NCBI GenBank assembly: GCA_945878135.1
Contig: CAMDUL010000001.1
Coordinates: 147,670-211,669, forward strand
From: Chthoniobacter flavus
GTDB lineage: Bacteria > Verrucomicrobiota > Verrucomicrobiia > Chthoniobacterales > JACTMZ01
Direction: 5' to 3'
Length of the DNA: 64,000 bases
The notes under the pieces were generated by a model that had not been told where the DNA came from, searched no databases, and was given only the letters and a program-made list of their open reading frames with translations. Position numbers and translations under genes: made by a program. Shown here one piece after another: positions 1 through 9,246 of the stretch. The stretch's first letter is position 1; the number at the start of each line of letters is the position of its first letter.

Positions 1-2
1 AC

Positions 3-1373
3 TCGATCGAAACGGTCATCGGCTGCGAGGGTTTCGACGGATTCGTCGCCATCGGCGGGTGCGACAAAAACATGCCCGGCTGCATGCTCGCCATCGCCCG
101 CCTCGACCGCCCCGCGGTCTTTGTCTACGGCGGAACCATCCTTCCGGGCTGCCTCAACGGCCGCAACCTCGACATCGTCTCGGTCTTCGAAGCGGTCGGA
201 CAGCACGCCGCAAAAAAAATCGGCGACAAGGATCTGCAAAAAATCGAATCCTGCGCCATCCCCGGCGCCGGTTCCTGCGGCGGCATGTACACCGCCAACA
301 CCATGGCTTCGGCCATCGAAGCCATGGGCATGAGCCTGCCCAACAGCTCGGCTCAAGCCGCCGTCTCCACGCACAAAAAACAGGACGCCCGCGATGCCGG
401 TGCCGCCGTGGTCAACCTCCTCAAGCGGGGCATCCGGCCGTCCGATATCATGACCCGCGAGGCCTTCGAGAACGCCATCACCGTCATCATCGCCCTCGGC
501 GGATCGACCAACGCGGTGCTGCACATGCTCGCCATGGCGCACGCGGCCAACGTCAAGCTCACCATCGACGACTTCACTAAGATCGGCCGCCGCGTCCCGG
601 TCCTCGCCGACCTCAAGCCGAGCGGCAAATACCTCATGTCCGAACTCGTCGCCATCGGCGGCATCGTGCCGATGATGAAAGAACTCGTCTCGGCCGGACT
701 CCTCCACGGTGACTGCCTCACCGTGACCGGGAAGACACTCAAACAAAATCTTGCCCCCTTCAAACCCTACCCCAAAGGACAGCAAATCATCCGCCCGCTC
801 AAAGATCCGGTCAAAAAGGACAGCCACCTCGTCATTCTCTACGGCAACCTCGCTCCCGGCGGCGCCGTGGCCAAGATCACCGGCAAGGAGGGCGAGAAAT
901 TCCGCGGCCAGGCCCGCGTCTATGATTCCGAGGAAGCCGCCCTCGCCGCCATCCTCAAAGGCGCGATCAAAAAGGGTGATGTCATCGTCATCCGCTACGA
1001 AGGACCAAAGGGCGGCCCCGGCATGCGCGAGATGCTCGGCCCGACTTCCGCCGTGATGGGCAAAGGCCTCGGCAAAGATGTCGCCCTCATCACCGACGGA
1101 AGATTCTCCGGCGGCACCCACGGATTTGTCGTCGGCCACATCACACCCGAAGCGTTCGACGGCGGACCTCTCGCCCTGGTCAAAACCGGCGACATCGTCG
1201 AGATCGACGCCATCAAGCACCGTCTCACCCTCGACATCTCCGCCGCCGAAATGAAGCGCCGGCGGGCCAAATGGAAAAAACCCGCCCCGCGCTACCGCCG
1301 CGGCGTGTTGGCCAAATTCGCGGCGCAGACCACCAGCGCATCGACCGGTGCGGTGACCGACGCCGGGCTCTGA
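3..1373 (+). CDS. ilvD: Dihydroxy-acid dehydratase, 5'-truncated by the window edge
   Basis: Converts 2,3-dihydroxy-3-methylbutanoate (and the isoleucine analogue) to the 2-oxo acid in branched-chain amino acid synthesis. The frame is open from the first bases, so about 100 N-terminal residues lie outside; 456 are visible of roughly 560 usual. Family signatures are present: [10 protein letters not shown] near the visible start, [15 protein letters not shown] about 65 residues further, and [12 protein letters not shown] near the C-terminus. The cysteines in the first two blocks are those that bind the Fe-S cluster in the IlvD/Edd family. Edd (phosphogluconate dehydratase) shares the fold, but the motif context fits IlvD better. 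The stop overlaps the next start by one base (TGATG), so the two genes are probably co-transcribed. Confidence 0.93.
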   Translation, partial: SIETVIGCEGFDGFVAIGGCDKNMPGCMLAIARLDRPAVFVYGGTILPGCLNGRNLDIVSVFEAVGQHAAKKIGDKDLQKIESCAIPGAGSCGGMYTANTMASAIEAMGMSLPNSSAQAAVSTHKKQDARDAGAAVVNLLKRGIRPSDIMTREAFENAITVIIALGGSTNAVLHMLAMAHAANVKLTIDDFTKIGRRVPVLADLKPSGKYLMSELVAIGGIVPMMKELVSAGLLHGDCLTVTGKTLKQNLAPFKPYPKGQQIIRPLKDPVKKDSHLVILYGNLAPGGAVAKITGKEGEKFRGQARVYDSEEAALAAILKGAIKKGDVIVIRYEGPKGGPGMREMLGPTSAVMGKGLGKDVALITDGRFSGGTHGFVVGHITPEAFDGGPLALVKTGDIVEIDAIKHRLTLDISAAEMKRRRAKWKKPAPRYRRGVLAKFAAQTTSASTGAVTDAGL

Positions 1374-2035
1374 TGCTCCGCGCGGTCATCTTCGACTGGG
1401 ACGGCGTTGTCGTCGACTCGGCCGCCTTTCACGAGCGAAGCTGGGAAATCCTCGCCGCACAGCGCGGACTCCCCTTGCCCGCCGGCCACTTCAAGCGCGG
1501 CTTCGGCAAGAAGAACAACGTCATCATCCCCGACCTCGGCTGGGCCGCGGAGGCAGCGGACATCGACACGCTGGCTCGGGAAAAGGAGGAGATTTACCGC
1601 AGTCTGGTGCGGGAGCACGGGATCACACCGCTGCCCGGCGTGCGTCGATTGCTCGCCGCTCTGCAGACGGCGGACATCCCCTGCGCCATCGGGTCCTCGA
1701 CCGAACGGGCCAACCTCGACTGCCTCCTCGACCTCATGGGCCTGCGCGATTTTTTCCGGGTGATCGTCTCCGGCGAGGAAGTCGTCGACGGCAAACCCGC
1801 CCCGGACATCTTCCGTCTCGCCGCCGGGCGTCTGGGATGTGCGCCCGCCGACTGCGTGGTCATCGAGGATGCGCTCGTCGGCATCGAAGCCGCCCGGAGC
1901 GCCGGCATGCCCGTGCTCGCCGTGGCCACCACGGAACCGGCCGACGCCCTCGGCCGCGCGGACCATATCGCGCCCGATCTCACGGCGGTCGACCCGGCGC
2001 TTTTGGCCGCACTGACCGACCGGCAAAAAAGCTGA
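1373..2035 (+). CDS. HAD-superfamily hydrolase, beta-phosphoglucomutase/phosphatase-like
   Basis: A 220-residue haloacid dehalogenase-type phosphohydrolase, cytosolic. Motif I is DWDGVVVDS close to the N-terminus (nucleophile and acid/base Asp), a motif II Ser/Thr lies in GSSTER, the motif III Lys in GKPAPDIF, and the motif IV acidic pair in IEDALVGIEAA. The helical cap sits between motifs I and II, as in the PgmB/CbbY/Gph group. The ORF track begins upstream inside ilvD; I choose the ATG overlapping the ilvD stop because it directly precedes the first beta strand ([11 protein letters not shown]). The substrate cannot be told from sequence; sugar phosphates are usual for this subgroup. Confidence 0.88.
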   Translation: MLRAVIFDWDGVVVDSAAFHERSWEILAAQRGLPLPAGHFKRGFGKKNNVIIPDLGWAAEAADIDTLAREKEEIYRSLVREHGITPLPGVRRLLAALQTADIPCAIGSSTERANLDCLLDLMGLRDFFRVIVSGEEVVDGKPAPDIFRLAAGRLGCAPADCVVIEDALVGIEAARSAGMPVLAVATTEPADALGRADHIAPDLTAVDPALLAALTDRQKS

Positions 2036-2080
2036 TCCTGCCGCTTGCACCGCGGCCGGATCGGTGGAATCTTTCCGCGT

Positions 2081-2335
2081 ATGGCGAACCAATCCGTTCT
2101 TTCGCACCGGCTTCAATTACACCTTCCCTACCACGGCCCCGCCCTGCGCACCATCGCGTGCCTCATCGAGGAAAACCTCGCGTGCCACCCCTCGCCGAAC
2201 GCCAAACTCGAGGGCCTCGAAGGTGAATGGGGATCGGACATCGCCGAATCCTGGTCCGCCCTCCACGACCTCAAAGCGCAACTCGAAGCAGCCGCCGACC
2301 GCGTCGATGCCGCCTGCGAAAGCGCCGACTGCTAG
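2081..2335 (+). CDS. Small conserved-looking hypothetical protein
   Basis: An 84-residue ORF beginning MANQSVLSHRL. The track start 36 bases upstream is possible but the internal ATG gives a cleaner N-terminus. The protein is soluble and mildly acidic, with a C-terminal helix rich in Ala and Glu (HDLKAQLEAAADRVDAACE) that could form a short coiled coil. It sits between the HAD gene and the transporter in the same orientation, with gaps of about 45 bp on both sides. I do not recognise a family. Reality rests on position and on the lack of any better ORF in this stretch. Confidence 0.5.
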   Translation: MANQSVLSHRLQLHLPYHGPALRTIACLIEENLACHPSPNAKLEGLEGEWGSDIAESWSALHDLKAQLEAAADRVDAACESADC

Positions 2336-2380
2336 CCTTCCGGCATCGACGCCCCGCCCCTCGTCGGGCAACTTCGCCGC

Positions 2381-3244
2381 ATGTCCGGCGAACTCCTCAA
2401 ACAGCTCGCCCTGCCCGTCGCCCTCTTCGCCGTCCTCTTCGGCATGGGCCTCAGCCTCGTCCCCGCGGACTTCCGCCGTGTTGTCCTCAAACCCAAAGCC
2501 AAAATCCTCGGCCTCGGTTGCCAACTCCTTCTGCTTCCCGCCGTCGCCTTCGTCCTCGCCCTGCTTTTCCGCCTGCCCGGCGAAATCGCCGTCGGGCTCA
2601 TGATCCTCGCCGCCTGCCCGGGCGGCGCGACATCGAACATCATCACACACCTGGCCAAAGGCGACACCGCTTTGTCCGTCACCCTCACCGCCGTCTCCAG
2701 CGTGGTCTGCGTTTTCACCATCCCTTGGATCACCGCACTGTCCATGGACTGGTTCCTCGGCACCGCCGCCGACGTGCGCCTGCCCTTCTGGAAAACCCTC
2801 GGGCAACTCACCCTTGTCACCATCCTCCCCATCCTCTGCGGCATGGCCGTGCGCCACGCCCGCCCCGCACTCGCGCACCGGCTCGAGCGTCCGGCCAATA
2901 TTTTCTCGCTCGTCTTCCTCGCCCTCATCATCGCCGCCGCCGTCTCGCGCGAGAAAGACCTCGCCCATCAGTTCGCCGTGGCCGGACCCGCTGCGATCAC
3001 CCTCAACCTTGTCATGATGCTCCTCGGCTTCACCGCCGGCCGCCTTGCCGGCCTGCCCCGCCCGCAACGCGTGACCATCGCCATCGAAACCGGCATCCAG
3101 AACGGCACCCTCGCCCTCGGCATCACCCTTGGGCTCCTCGAAAGCGCCCGCTTTGCCATGCCCGCGGTGGTCTACTCCCTTTTCATGTTCCTCAGCGGCG
3201 CTTTCATGATCGCCCGGTTCGGACGCCGCCCCGCCCACCCGTGA
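2381..3244 (+). CDS. Bile acid:sodium symporter (BASS) family transporter
   Basis: A 287-residue inner-membrane protein with about 9-10 hydrophobic segments across its whole length. The region AACPGGATSNIITHLAKGD is the sodium-binding crossover motif of the SBF/BASS fold, and ETGIQNGTLALGI near residue 230 is the matching motif in the second repeat. Bacterial members import organic anions such as pantoate, keto acids or bile-acid-like compounds with Na+. The proximity of ilvD suggests a keto acid or pantoate, but that is inference only. Its stop overlaps the GTG start of the downstream amylase by four bases. Confidence 0.88.
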   Translation: MSGELLKQLALPVALFAVLFGMGLSLVPADFRRVVLKPKAKILGLGCQLLLLPAVAFVLALLFRLPGEIAVGLMILAACPGGATSNIITHLAKGDTALSVTLTAVSSVVCVFTIPWITALSMDWFLGTAADVRLPFWKTLGQLTLVTILPILCGMAVRHARPALAHRLERPANIFSLVFLALIIAAAVSREKDLAHQFAVAGPAAITLNLVMMLLGFTAGRLAGLPRPQRVTIAIETGIQNGTLALGITLGLLESARFAMPAVVYSLFMFLSGAFMIARFGRRPAHP

Positions 3245-4794
3245 AACTGGCCACTCTCGGCATCCTTCTCGCTACCCCGCTCGCGGGAGCGGAAACAGCA
3301 CCCGCAAAGTGGCCGCACGCCGTGACCTACCAGGTTTTCGTCCGCTCCTTCGCCGACGGCAACAAAGACGGCATCGGCGACTTTCCCGGGCTCACCGCCA
3401 AACTCGACTACCTCGCCGACCTCGGCGTGCAGGCCCTCTGGCTGCTGCCGGTCCATCCCTCGCCGTCCTACCACCAATATGACGTCACCGATTACCGCGC
3501 CATCCATCCCGACTACGGCACGATGGAGGATTTCGAGACCTTCCTCGCCGCGGCCAAGAAGCGCGGCATGCGCGTCATCCTCGACCTCGTCGTCAACCAC
3601 ACCTCCCGCGGGCACCCGTGGTTCGAGAGCGCCGCGACCGGACCGGACAACGAATTCTTCGATTATTACGTGTGGAAGAGGCGCGACGAGGTCGGCAGCC
3701 TGACCGTCGCGCGAACCGGACCGGACACCGACAACCTCCGGCGATGGAACGAAACCCCCGGCGTCGACGACCACTACTACTACGCTTACTTCACCGGCGG
3801 CATGCCCGATCTCAATTTCGACAACCCCGAAGTTCGCCGCGAGATTTATGACATCGGTCGCTTCTGGCTGGAGAAAGGCGTCGACGGCTTCCGCCTTGAT
3901 GCCGCCAAGCACATTTTCCCCGACGACCGCGTGGCCGACACCGTCGCTTTCTGGGAGGAATTCCGGGCCGAGATGGAAAAAACCAATTCCGACGTCTTTC
4001 TCGTCGGCGAAGTGTGGACCGACGGGAACGAAGCAAAGCAATACCTCCCCGGCTTGCGCTCGATCTTCAATTTCGAAATGGCCGGTTCCATCCTCGAGGC
4101 CGTGTCCAGCGGCCGCGGCACCGGACTGGCCGCACGCCACGCCGGCCTGCGAAAGCAATACGGCGCCGTCCTTCCGGACTTCATCGACGCCACCTTCCTC
4201 TCCAACCACGACCAGAACCGCGTGATGAGCGTGCTCGGCGACGACGGGGACCGCGCCCGTGTTGCCGCCTCGCTCCTCCTCACCCTGCCCGGTTCGCCTT
4301 TCATCTACTACGGTGAGGAAATCGGCATGCGCGGGCTCAAGCCCGACCCCTTCATCCGCGAGCCCATGCTCTGGCAAGCAAGCCCCGACCCATGGCGCGC
4401 CCGGTCGCGCGAGGTTCGTCACAGCAAGGACCACAAGGTCGAGCCTGTCGCCGTGCAGGCGCAGGACGGGCCATCGCTGCTCAACCATTACAAATCCCTC
4501 ATCCGCCTGCGCCGGGACATGCCCACCCTCTACGCAGGCGAGCTCGAGCCCTTGGAAGACCTGCACGAACGCCTCGTGGCATTTTTCCGCCGTCACCCGT
4601 CCGGCGACGTTCTCGTCGTCCACAACGTTTCCCGCCGCACCACCACAGTCGAACTGCCGCCCGAAGCCGGAGTATTCCGCCTCCCCGTCTGGTCCTCGCA
4701 ACCCGGAATCGTTCCGGACGCCGGCCGTCTCAAGCTTCCGCCTTTTTCCTCGGTCGTGCTCGGGCCTGACGCTCCGCCTACTGCGGACGATTGA
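3241..4794 (+). CDS. Secreted alpha-amylase family (GH13) glycosidase
   Basis: A 517-residue glycoside hydrolase acting on alpha-glucosidic bonds. The long track ORF (from 2227) runs antisense-like through the transporter; the true start is the GTG at 3241, giving a short signal peptide ([19 protein letters not shown]) before the barrel. GH13 conserved regions are all visible: DLVVNHTS (region I), GFRLDAAKH with the nucleophile Asp (II), LVGEVW with the acid/base Glu (III) and FLSNHDQNR with the transition-state Asp (IV). DIGRF and [11 protein letters not shown] resemble oligo-1,6-glucosidase/trehalose-synthase-like members (subfamily not assignable). Its 3' end overlaps the convergent PDZ gene by 17 bp. 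Confidence 0.9.
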   Translation: MKLATLGILLATPLAGAETAPAKWPHAVTYQVFVRSFADGNKDGIGDFPGLTAKLDYLADLGVQALWLLPVHPSPSYHQYDVTDYRAIHPDYGTMEDFETFLAAAKKRGMRVILDLVVNHTSRGHPWFESAATGPDNEFFDYYVWKRRDEVGSLTVARTGPDTDNLRRWNETPGVDDHYYYAYFTGGMPDLNFDNPEVRREIYDIGRFWLEKGVDGFRLDAAKHIFPDDRVADTVAFWEEFRAEMEKTNSDVFLVGEVWTDGNEAKQYLPGLRSIFNFEMAGSILEAVSSGRGTGLAARHAGLRKQYGAVLPDFIDATFLSNHDQNRVMSVLGDDGDRARVAASLLLTLPGSPFIYYGEEIGMRGLKPDPFIREPMLWQASPDPWRARSREVRHSKDHKVEPVAVQAQDGPSLLNHYKSLIRLRRDMPTLYAGELEPLEDLHERLVAFFRRHPSGDVLVVHNVSRRTTTVELPPEAGVFRLPVWSSQPGIVPDAGRLKLPPFSSVVLGPDAPPTADD

Positions 4795-6058
4795 TGATTT
4801 GCTGGCGTCCGAGCGTCACCGTGCGCGGAGCCGCTTGTCCGGGCGACTGCACCTGCAAAGACACCTGGGTGTTCGGCTCGCCACGGATCATGCCGATCAA
4901 CTCGCCCATGCGCACACTCCGCGCGTCGACCCACGAGCCGTTCGGTCCGCTCACCGCGAGGATGGCATCGCCCGGCTGCAACTGGCCGCTGGCCCCGGCC
5001 GGACTGCCGGGAACCACCGCCTCGAGCACGGGAACGCCTCCGTCCCCGCGGCCCAGACGCGCCCCGATGCCGACGGGCGCCGCGGCCTGGATGCCCTGCT
5101 GCGCCGCTTGACGCGACCCTTCGTCCTCCAATCCGGAGGCCCACTGCATGGCCGGCACAGTGTCATTCGCGGCCCACTCCTGGGCAATGGTCCGCGCCGC
5201 GCGTGCGCGTCCATCCCGCGATTCAGGTGGCATACTGGCAAAATTTCGCGCAGCCGCGGCCGGATCGGATGAAGCTTCCACTGCGAGAATGCCGGTCAAC
5301 ATGGCATCACGCAGACCCGGGTCTGCGGTCTGCGAAGCCAACTGCCGCGCCGCCTCGGGCGATCGGCCAGCCAAATCCGTGGCCACCCGCTCGGCAAACC
5401 GTTGCCTCTCCCGTCCACCAAGGCCATCGGCCAAAGCCAAGGCGGCCGCCGGGTCCGAGGCCGCCATGCTTGTCGCCACGCGCGCCAGCAATTCGGACCG
5501 GCGGTTGGCGTCCGTGCTCGACCGCGCCAACTCCGCGGCACGGTCCGGTGTGATCATTCCCTTTTCGAGCAGATGGAGCCCGAGGGCCCCCGATGTGCCA
5601 AAACGCCAGATGTCGCCGCTCCGGATCAGCTCCAAGGTACTCACCCCGGACCATTCCTGCAGCAAAGCGAGCATGGCCATATCGCGCATTTCGGCGTCGG
5701 GTAACTGCTGCACCTGGGCCAGCGCCACCTCGGGCCCGAGCGCGGCCAACCGGCGCACGACACCGTCAAGATAGGCCTCGCGCCCCCGCCCGTCCCCGAC
5801 CGCGGCAAGACCGGCCAGCAGATTCCCCTCGCCGGCCAGACGGAGAGACGGTGGAGCCGGTCTCTCCCGACCGGGCCGCGGACCGTCAAACGTATCCGCG
5901 TCATCTATGGCCGGCTCAGCCGAAGCTGTCGCGACCGATTCCGTCGCACGACCTTGCGCCACGCCCGCCACCGGCTCTGCCCCGAAGTAAGCCAGACTAC
6001 CGAAGAGCAGAACCGCCGCCAGGCTGAGAAAAACAATGATCGCTGCTCCGGGGTTCAT
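4778..6058 (-). CDS. Membrane-anchored protein with helical repeats and a C-terminal PDZ domain
   Basis: A 426-residue envelope protein. One N-terminal hydrophobic segment (residues about 5-27) serves as anchor or signal; a low-complexity Ala/Pro/Glu linker follows. Residues 75-320 are Ala-rich helical repeats with recurrent spacing (WSGVSTLELI, SDPAAALALADGL, SSDPAAAARNFAS, AANDTVPAMQWAS). Residues 330-420 form a PDZ domain (VVPGSPAGASGQLQPGDAILAVSG). No protease triad is visible, so it is a PDZ adaptor rather than an HtrA or CtpA protease. Function unknown. It is convergent with the amylase and followed upstream by a 74-bp gap to the phosphopantetheinyl transferase end. Confidence 0.8.
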   Translation of the reverse strand: MNPGAAIIVFLSLAAVLLFGSLAYFGAEPVAGVAQGRATESVATASAEPAIDDADTFDGPRPGRERPAPPSLRLAGEGNLLAGLAAVGDGRGREAYLDGVVRRLAALGPEVALAQVQQLPDAEMRDMAMLALLQEWSGVSTLELIRSGDIWRFGTSGALGLHLLEKGMITPDRAAELARSSTDANRRSELLARVATSMAASDPAAALALADGLGGRERQRFAERVATDLAGRSPEAARQLASQTADPGLRDAMLTGILAVEASSDPAAAARNFASMPPESRDGRARAARTIAQEWAANDTVPAMQWASGLEDEGSRQAAQQGIQAAAPVGIGARLGRGDGGVPVLEAVVPGSPAGASGQLQPGDAILAVSGPNGSWVDARSVRMGELIGMIRGEPNTQVSLQVQSPGQAAPRTVTLGRQQIINRPQ

Positions 6059-6132
6059 GCGACCCTACATAAGTGGCCGCTCCGGGCCGGGGATCAAGAG
6101 ATACTTGCCGGGCAGCCCCCGCGCCGGGGCGG

Positions 6133-6765
6133 TCAGACGGCCGCCGTCGCCGTGACCAGCACGTAGCCCGCCGGCGCGTCCGCGCGACGCACAACCAACT
6201 CCTGCGCCCCAACCCTGCCGCACGCCGTCTCGGATTCCATGATCGCCGGGTCGATGCAGGTCAGGGCCAGACCCCGCGCCAGACCCGTCCCGGCGCACTT
6301 CATCGCCGCCTCGCGGGCCGCCCAGAGCAGAAAGAAGGCCTCCTTCTGCTCCGTCGCGGGCCGCGATCTCCAGGCCGCGGATTCATCGGGGTGGAAATAG
6401 CGCGCGGCCAAAGCTGTCATGGTGCGCACCGGACGGATTTCTTCCAGATCAACCCCCACCGCGCCCCGCCCGGTGACCAAGGCCACGTGGTCTCCCGCGT
6501 GCGAAAGATTGAAGTCGATGCCAAGGCTGGACCGCAACCGCGGCTTCTCTCCAGGCTCTTCGATGAATGCCAACTCCGCGGGGTCGCGTCGGAGCAAACC
6601 GGCCAGAACCTTGCGCCGCAACCCGCGGGAGACCACGAACCGCGCCCGCAACACCGGATGTTCCATGGCCGAGGCGCGCGATGCTTCCTCCGCACTCAGC
6701 CAGGGCTCCCATGACGGAGCCCCCGACAACGCCACCACGTCGAGCTGGCAAGCGGGCACTTTCAC
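6133..6765 (-). CDS. 4'-phosphopantetheinyl transferase superfamily protein
   Basis: Transfers phosphopantetheine from CoA to an acyl- or peptidyl-carrier protein. The 210-residue length and the motifs GVDLEEIRP (Mg-binding Asp/Glu) and LLWAAREAAMK (counterpart of WxxKEAxxK, here with Arg for Lys) mark the Sfp/HetI/AcpT type. The upstream part NLSHAGDHVALV is also typical. The track start lies within the neighbouring epimerase; I use the GTG that overlaps the epimerase stop (GTGA), which begins right before the first conserved residues. The translational coupling to an epimerase is unusual and could point to a glycolipid or secondary metabolite route; that is inference. Confidence 0.87.
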   Translation of the reverse strand: MKVPACQLDVVALSGAPSWEPWLSAEEASRASAMEHPVLRARFVVSRGLRRKVLAGLLRRDPAELAFIEEPGEKPRLRSSLGIDFNLSHAGDHVALVTGRGAVGVDLEEIRPVRTMTALAARYFHPDESAAWRSRPATEQKEAFFLLWAAREAAMKCAGTGLARGLALTCIDPAIMESETACGRVGAQELVVRRADAPAGYVLVTATAAV

Positions 6766-7817
6766 CGGCCCGCGGAGACAGCCAGCCACTCCGGATGTTC
6801 GCGGGCATGGCGCGCGATCTCCGCGCAAATTTCGTTCACACCGTGGCGCGGTTTCCAGTCCCACACCGACTCCGCCCGCGTGGCATCAAGCACGACCCAG
6901 GGAAGATCGAAAGGACGCGGCGCGAGATCGACCGCCACCTCGTGCGGACCGAATTCCGCGGCGCACCAGTCCGACAGCTGGCGCAGGGACAGGGCCGAAT
7001 CCGCGCCGCCGCCCACGTTGAAGACCCTCTCCTTCCCCCCGTGTCCCGCCTCCATCTGTTTGAGCAGCAACCCGAGGAGATCGCGCGGATGCAAACAGTC
7101 CCGCACTTGGTGCCCCGTCCCGCCGAAGCCGATGTATTTGAGCGGCGCCCGCCGCGCCCAGCTGTGGATCCAGTAGCTGAAGATGCCCTGGTCCGGTTTG
7201 CCGAACTGGCCCGCGCCGGCCATGACCCCGCAGCGGTTCACCCACACCGGGAAACCGAAAGCCGCGGCGTATTCCAGCGCCAACTGCTCGCTGGCCAGCT
7301 TGCTCGCCCCGTAAAGACTGACCGGCGCCGTGGTGGAAAATTCTTCGGTCAGGCCCCGCGGACCGCACGCCGTGCCCGTTCCGCGCAGCACAAACCTTCC
7401 GTTCTCCGCCTCGACCGGAAGCGCGCACAAAGCCGGGATCGAATACACCCGGCTCGTGCTCAAAAGAATCATTCCCGCGGCCTCACGCTTGCACACCTCG
7501 AGCAAATTGACCGTGCCCCACAGATTGTGCTCCAGCAATTCCCGGCTGCTTGTCTTGCCGTCGACCCCCGCCAGCACACTCGGATTGGCCGCCGCATCGA
7601 TCAGCCAATCCACCCCGCGCACGTGCTCCAAGTCGGACTCCCGCCGCACGTCCCCGGGCCGGAAATCGACCCCGGCGGACTCGACCCTTGCCCGGTTCAA
7701 CTCACTCCCCGGGCGGCTGAAATTGTCGCAGCCCGATACCGCGTGACCCCGCTCGCGCAAACCCAAGGCCAGTTCGGACCCGACAAATCCGCAAACGCCG
7801 CTGATGAAAACGCGCAT
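6762..7817 (-). CDS. NAD-dependent sugar-nucleotide epimerase/dehydratase (extended SDR)
   Basis: A 351-residue extended short-chain dehydrogenase. The Rossmann glycine motif is SGVCGFVGSEL at residues 6-16, an acidic residue for NAD ribose follows in GCDNFSRPGSELN, and the catalytic triad is Ser (LLSTSRVY) with YGASK. The pattern GTGHQVRDCLHPRDL and a C-terminal WDWKP is that of CDP-tyvelose 2-epimerase or UDP-glucose 4-epimerase relatives. The exact substrate cannot be set. I start at the second Met (MRVFISG), three residues inside the track ORF. Upstream of the gene are about 145 bp with no convincing ORF before the ribbon-helix-helix gene. Confidence 0.87.
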   Translation of the reverse strand: MRVFISGVCGFVGSELALGLRERGHAVSGCDNFSRPGSELNRARVESAGVDFRPGDVRRESDLEHVRGVDWLIDAAANPSVLAGVDGKTSSRELLEHNLWGTVNLLEVCKREAAGMILLSTSRVYSIPALCALPVEAENGRFVLRGTGTACGPRGLTEEFSTTAPVSLYGASKLASEQLALEYAAAFGFPVWVNRCGVMAGAGQFGKPDQGIFSYWIHSWARRAPLKYIGFGGTGHQVRDCLHPRDLLGLLLKQMEAGHGGKERVFNVGGGADSALSLRQLSDWCAAEFGPHEVAVDLAPRPFDLPWVVLDATRAESVWDWKPRHGVNEICAEIARHAREHPEWLAVSAGR

Positions 7818-7963
7818 GCAGACCACTCTACAGGAACAACAGGAAGCCTGTCACCGCCCAAGGCGGGGCCGGGCTGGCGGGAAAAAACCGGCTATGACAC
7901 GCAGGGGAATTGCCGGAACCGCGCCCGTCGAGTCCCATGGGCCCCGTGCCACTCCCACCCGCC

Positions 7964-8167
7964 TCACCTCGCCTGATCGACCGGCGTAGCTTCGGTGTAT
8001 TCCACGGTTTCGCGGACCACCAAACCGCTCTGCATGGCCCGCTCGAGCACGAGACTCATGTAACGGTGGCGCGTCATGCCCGACTGCTCGGCCAAGGCAT
8101 CAAGCCTTTTGACTTCTTTCGGGGTCAGGCGGACGGTGACCGGCCGGGCTGGGTGGATTTTCGTCAT
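7964..8167 (-). CDS. Ribbon-helix-helix DNA-binding protein (CopG/Arc-like)
   Basis: A 67-residue protein. VTVRLTPKEVKRLDALAEQSGMTRHRYMSLVLERAM is a complete ribbon-helix-helix: a beta strand with alternating basic/polar residues, then two helices joined by SGMTR. Such proteins bind DNA as dimers and are often antitoxins or small autoregulators. No toxin-like ORF follows; the downstream neighbour is the epimerase. It is transcribed away from a second RHH gene, across a 102-bp AT-rich spacer that likely carries the promoters and operators of both. Confidence 0.75.
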   Translation of the reverse strand: MTKIHPARPVTVRLTPKEVKRLDALAEQSGMTRHRYMSLVLERAMQSGLVVRETVEYTEATPVDQAR

Positions 8168-8269
8168 GATGGCAAGGTGGCTGGTGAGGATTGTAAGATA
8201 ATGCCGATGCCTTCGTGTTCAATAAGTTTATGATTGCCTGCATATTATGAACGTAATACATAGCGAACG
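8168..8269. promoter_or_regulatory. Divergent promoter/operator region between two RHH genes
   Basis: This spacer is much richer in A+T than its surroundings. For the minus-strand gene a TTGAAC -35 (bases 8222-8217) and TATCTT -10 (8200-8195) are separated by 16 bp. For the plus-strand gene TATTAT at 8243-8248 is a good -10, with only a weak -35 about 19 bp upstream. The inverted half-sites GTTCA (8217-8221) and TGAAC (8248-8252) overlap the minus -35 and abut the plus -10, where a dimeric RHH repressor would be expected to bind. Promoters were read by eye. Confidence 0.45.
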
Positions 8270-8452
8270 ATGAGCAACCTCCACGAAGCGGGCAGCGCGT
8301 CCGAAGAACTCGTCCTCGACAACCTTGCCTCCGAACTTCAAGAGGCCCTCGACGCTTCCGCCAGCCAGAACGGTCGCAGCCTCCATGAGGAAGCCGAGCA
8401 TATCATCCGCTCCCACCTCAACGGCGGTGACGCGCCACCGCCGGGAACCTGA
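8270..8452 (+). CDS. FitA-like ribbon-helix-helix antitoxin-type protein, no toxin partner seen
   Basis: A 60-residue protein. LVLDNLASELQEALDASASQNGRSLHEEAEHIIRSHL matches the FitA/StbC layout (a strand, then helix A, then NGRS turn, then helix B). FitA antitoxins are normally followed by a PIN-domain ribonuclease toxin in the same operon. Here the next gene is on the opposite strand and is a TIM-barrel isomerase, so the toxin is absent. It may be a solitary regulator or the remnant of a lost toxin-antitoxin module. Confidence 0.7.
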   Translation: MSNLHEAGSASEELVLDNLASELQEALDASASQNGRSLHEEAEHIIRSHLNGGDAPPPGT

Positions 8453-8464
8453 TCCGCCCCGCGA

Positions 8465-9241
8465 TCAGGCCATCAGTCTCCGGACCACGGCGGACTCCGC
8501 GGAAAGTCTGGCCGGGTCATCCCCCGGAACAAATTCGAGCAAACTGTCCGGATGACGGCCGGCCGCCTGCATCGTGGCAAACCAACGCCGCCACGGCGTT
8601 TCCCCCTCGGACAGCGGACGACGGTCGATCGGGTCTCCCGGCAACCAGTGGAAAACATGGACGTGCGCGAGGCGCGGCAGGACGACCCGCAGGCTGCGGT
8701 CTTGCTGCTCCGCATCCAACGACACCAGCGGTTGCCACAGGCTGTCGATGTTCGGGTGCGGCAGGGCCGCGAGCAACTTGGCCGCGGCTTCGGCATTGTC
8801 GTTCAAGGTCCCGTCGTGGAATTCGAAAGCGAGGCGCACACCCTGCTTCGCCGCCCGGTCGGCCACCCGGTTTGCCTCGTCGCAGACCCGCGCGAAATAG
8901 GCCTTGTCCGCCGCACCGGACCCGCGGGTCCCGGCCCAGACGCGGATCGACGGCGCCCCCACCGCCGCGGCGGTGGCCAAGACGTCGGCAAAGCCGGGCT
9001 TGCCGTCTTCCCCCTCGTGGCCCACGCGGTAGTAGGACCCGTAGCAAACCGTCTCCAGCCCCGCTTCGCGCGTGAGCTCCGCGATTTCGCGGGCCCGCTT
9101 GGTGTCGCCGGCCGGCACGTGCACGTCTCCACCCCACTCGAGCACTTGCAACCCGGCCCCCCGGGCCAACTCGAGGATTTCTTCCGGCGACAGCTGGCGA
9201 AAAGTCACCGTGACCAGCCCGGCGCGACCTTCCTTCCTCAT
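8465..9241 (-). CDS. Sugar phosphate isomerase/epimerase (AP endonuclease 2-like TIM barrel)
   Basis: A 258-residue TIM-barrel protein of the xylose isomerase-like/AP endonuclease 2 family. Features: VLEWGGDVHVPAG at strand 2, TVCYGSYYRVGH, then metal-binding acidic and His residues in LAFEFHDGTLNDN and VHVFHW near the C-terminus. Such enzymes isomerise or epimerise free or phosphorylated sugars. It is the last gene of the uronate operon, 5 bp downstream of eda. The track's 568-aa ORF fuses this gene with an antisense shadow; the ATG at 9241 (MRKEGRAGLVTVTF) is the real start. Substrate unknown. Confidence 0.83.
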   Translation of the reverse strand: MRKEGRAGLVTVTFRQLSPEEILELARGAGLQVLEWGGDVHVPAGDTKRAREIAELTREAGLETVCYGSYYRVGHEGEDGKPGFADVLATAAAVGAPSIRVWAGTRGSGAADKAYFARVCDEANRVADRAAKQGVRLAFEFHDGTLNDNAEAAAKLLAALPHPNIDSLWQPLVSLDAEQQDRSLRVVLPRLAHVHVFHWLPGDPIDRRPLSEGETPWRRWFATMQAAGRHPDSLLEFVPGDDPARLSAESAVVRRLMA

Positions 9242-9246
9242 CGGCT

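Noticed and set aside
2117-3238. 373-aa minus-strand ORF antisense to the BASS transporter
   Set aside because: Gly/Glu/Asp-rich low-complexity translation typical of the antisense of a GC-rich membrane-protein gene.
8270-8452. Complete FitAB toxin-antitoxin pair
   Set aside because: No PIN-domain ORF follows; the next gene is on the opposite strand and metabolic.
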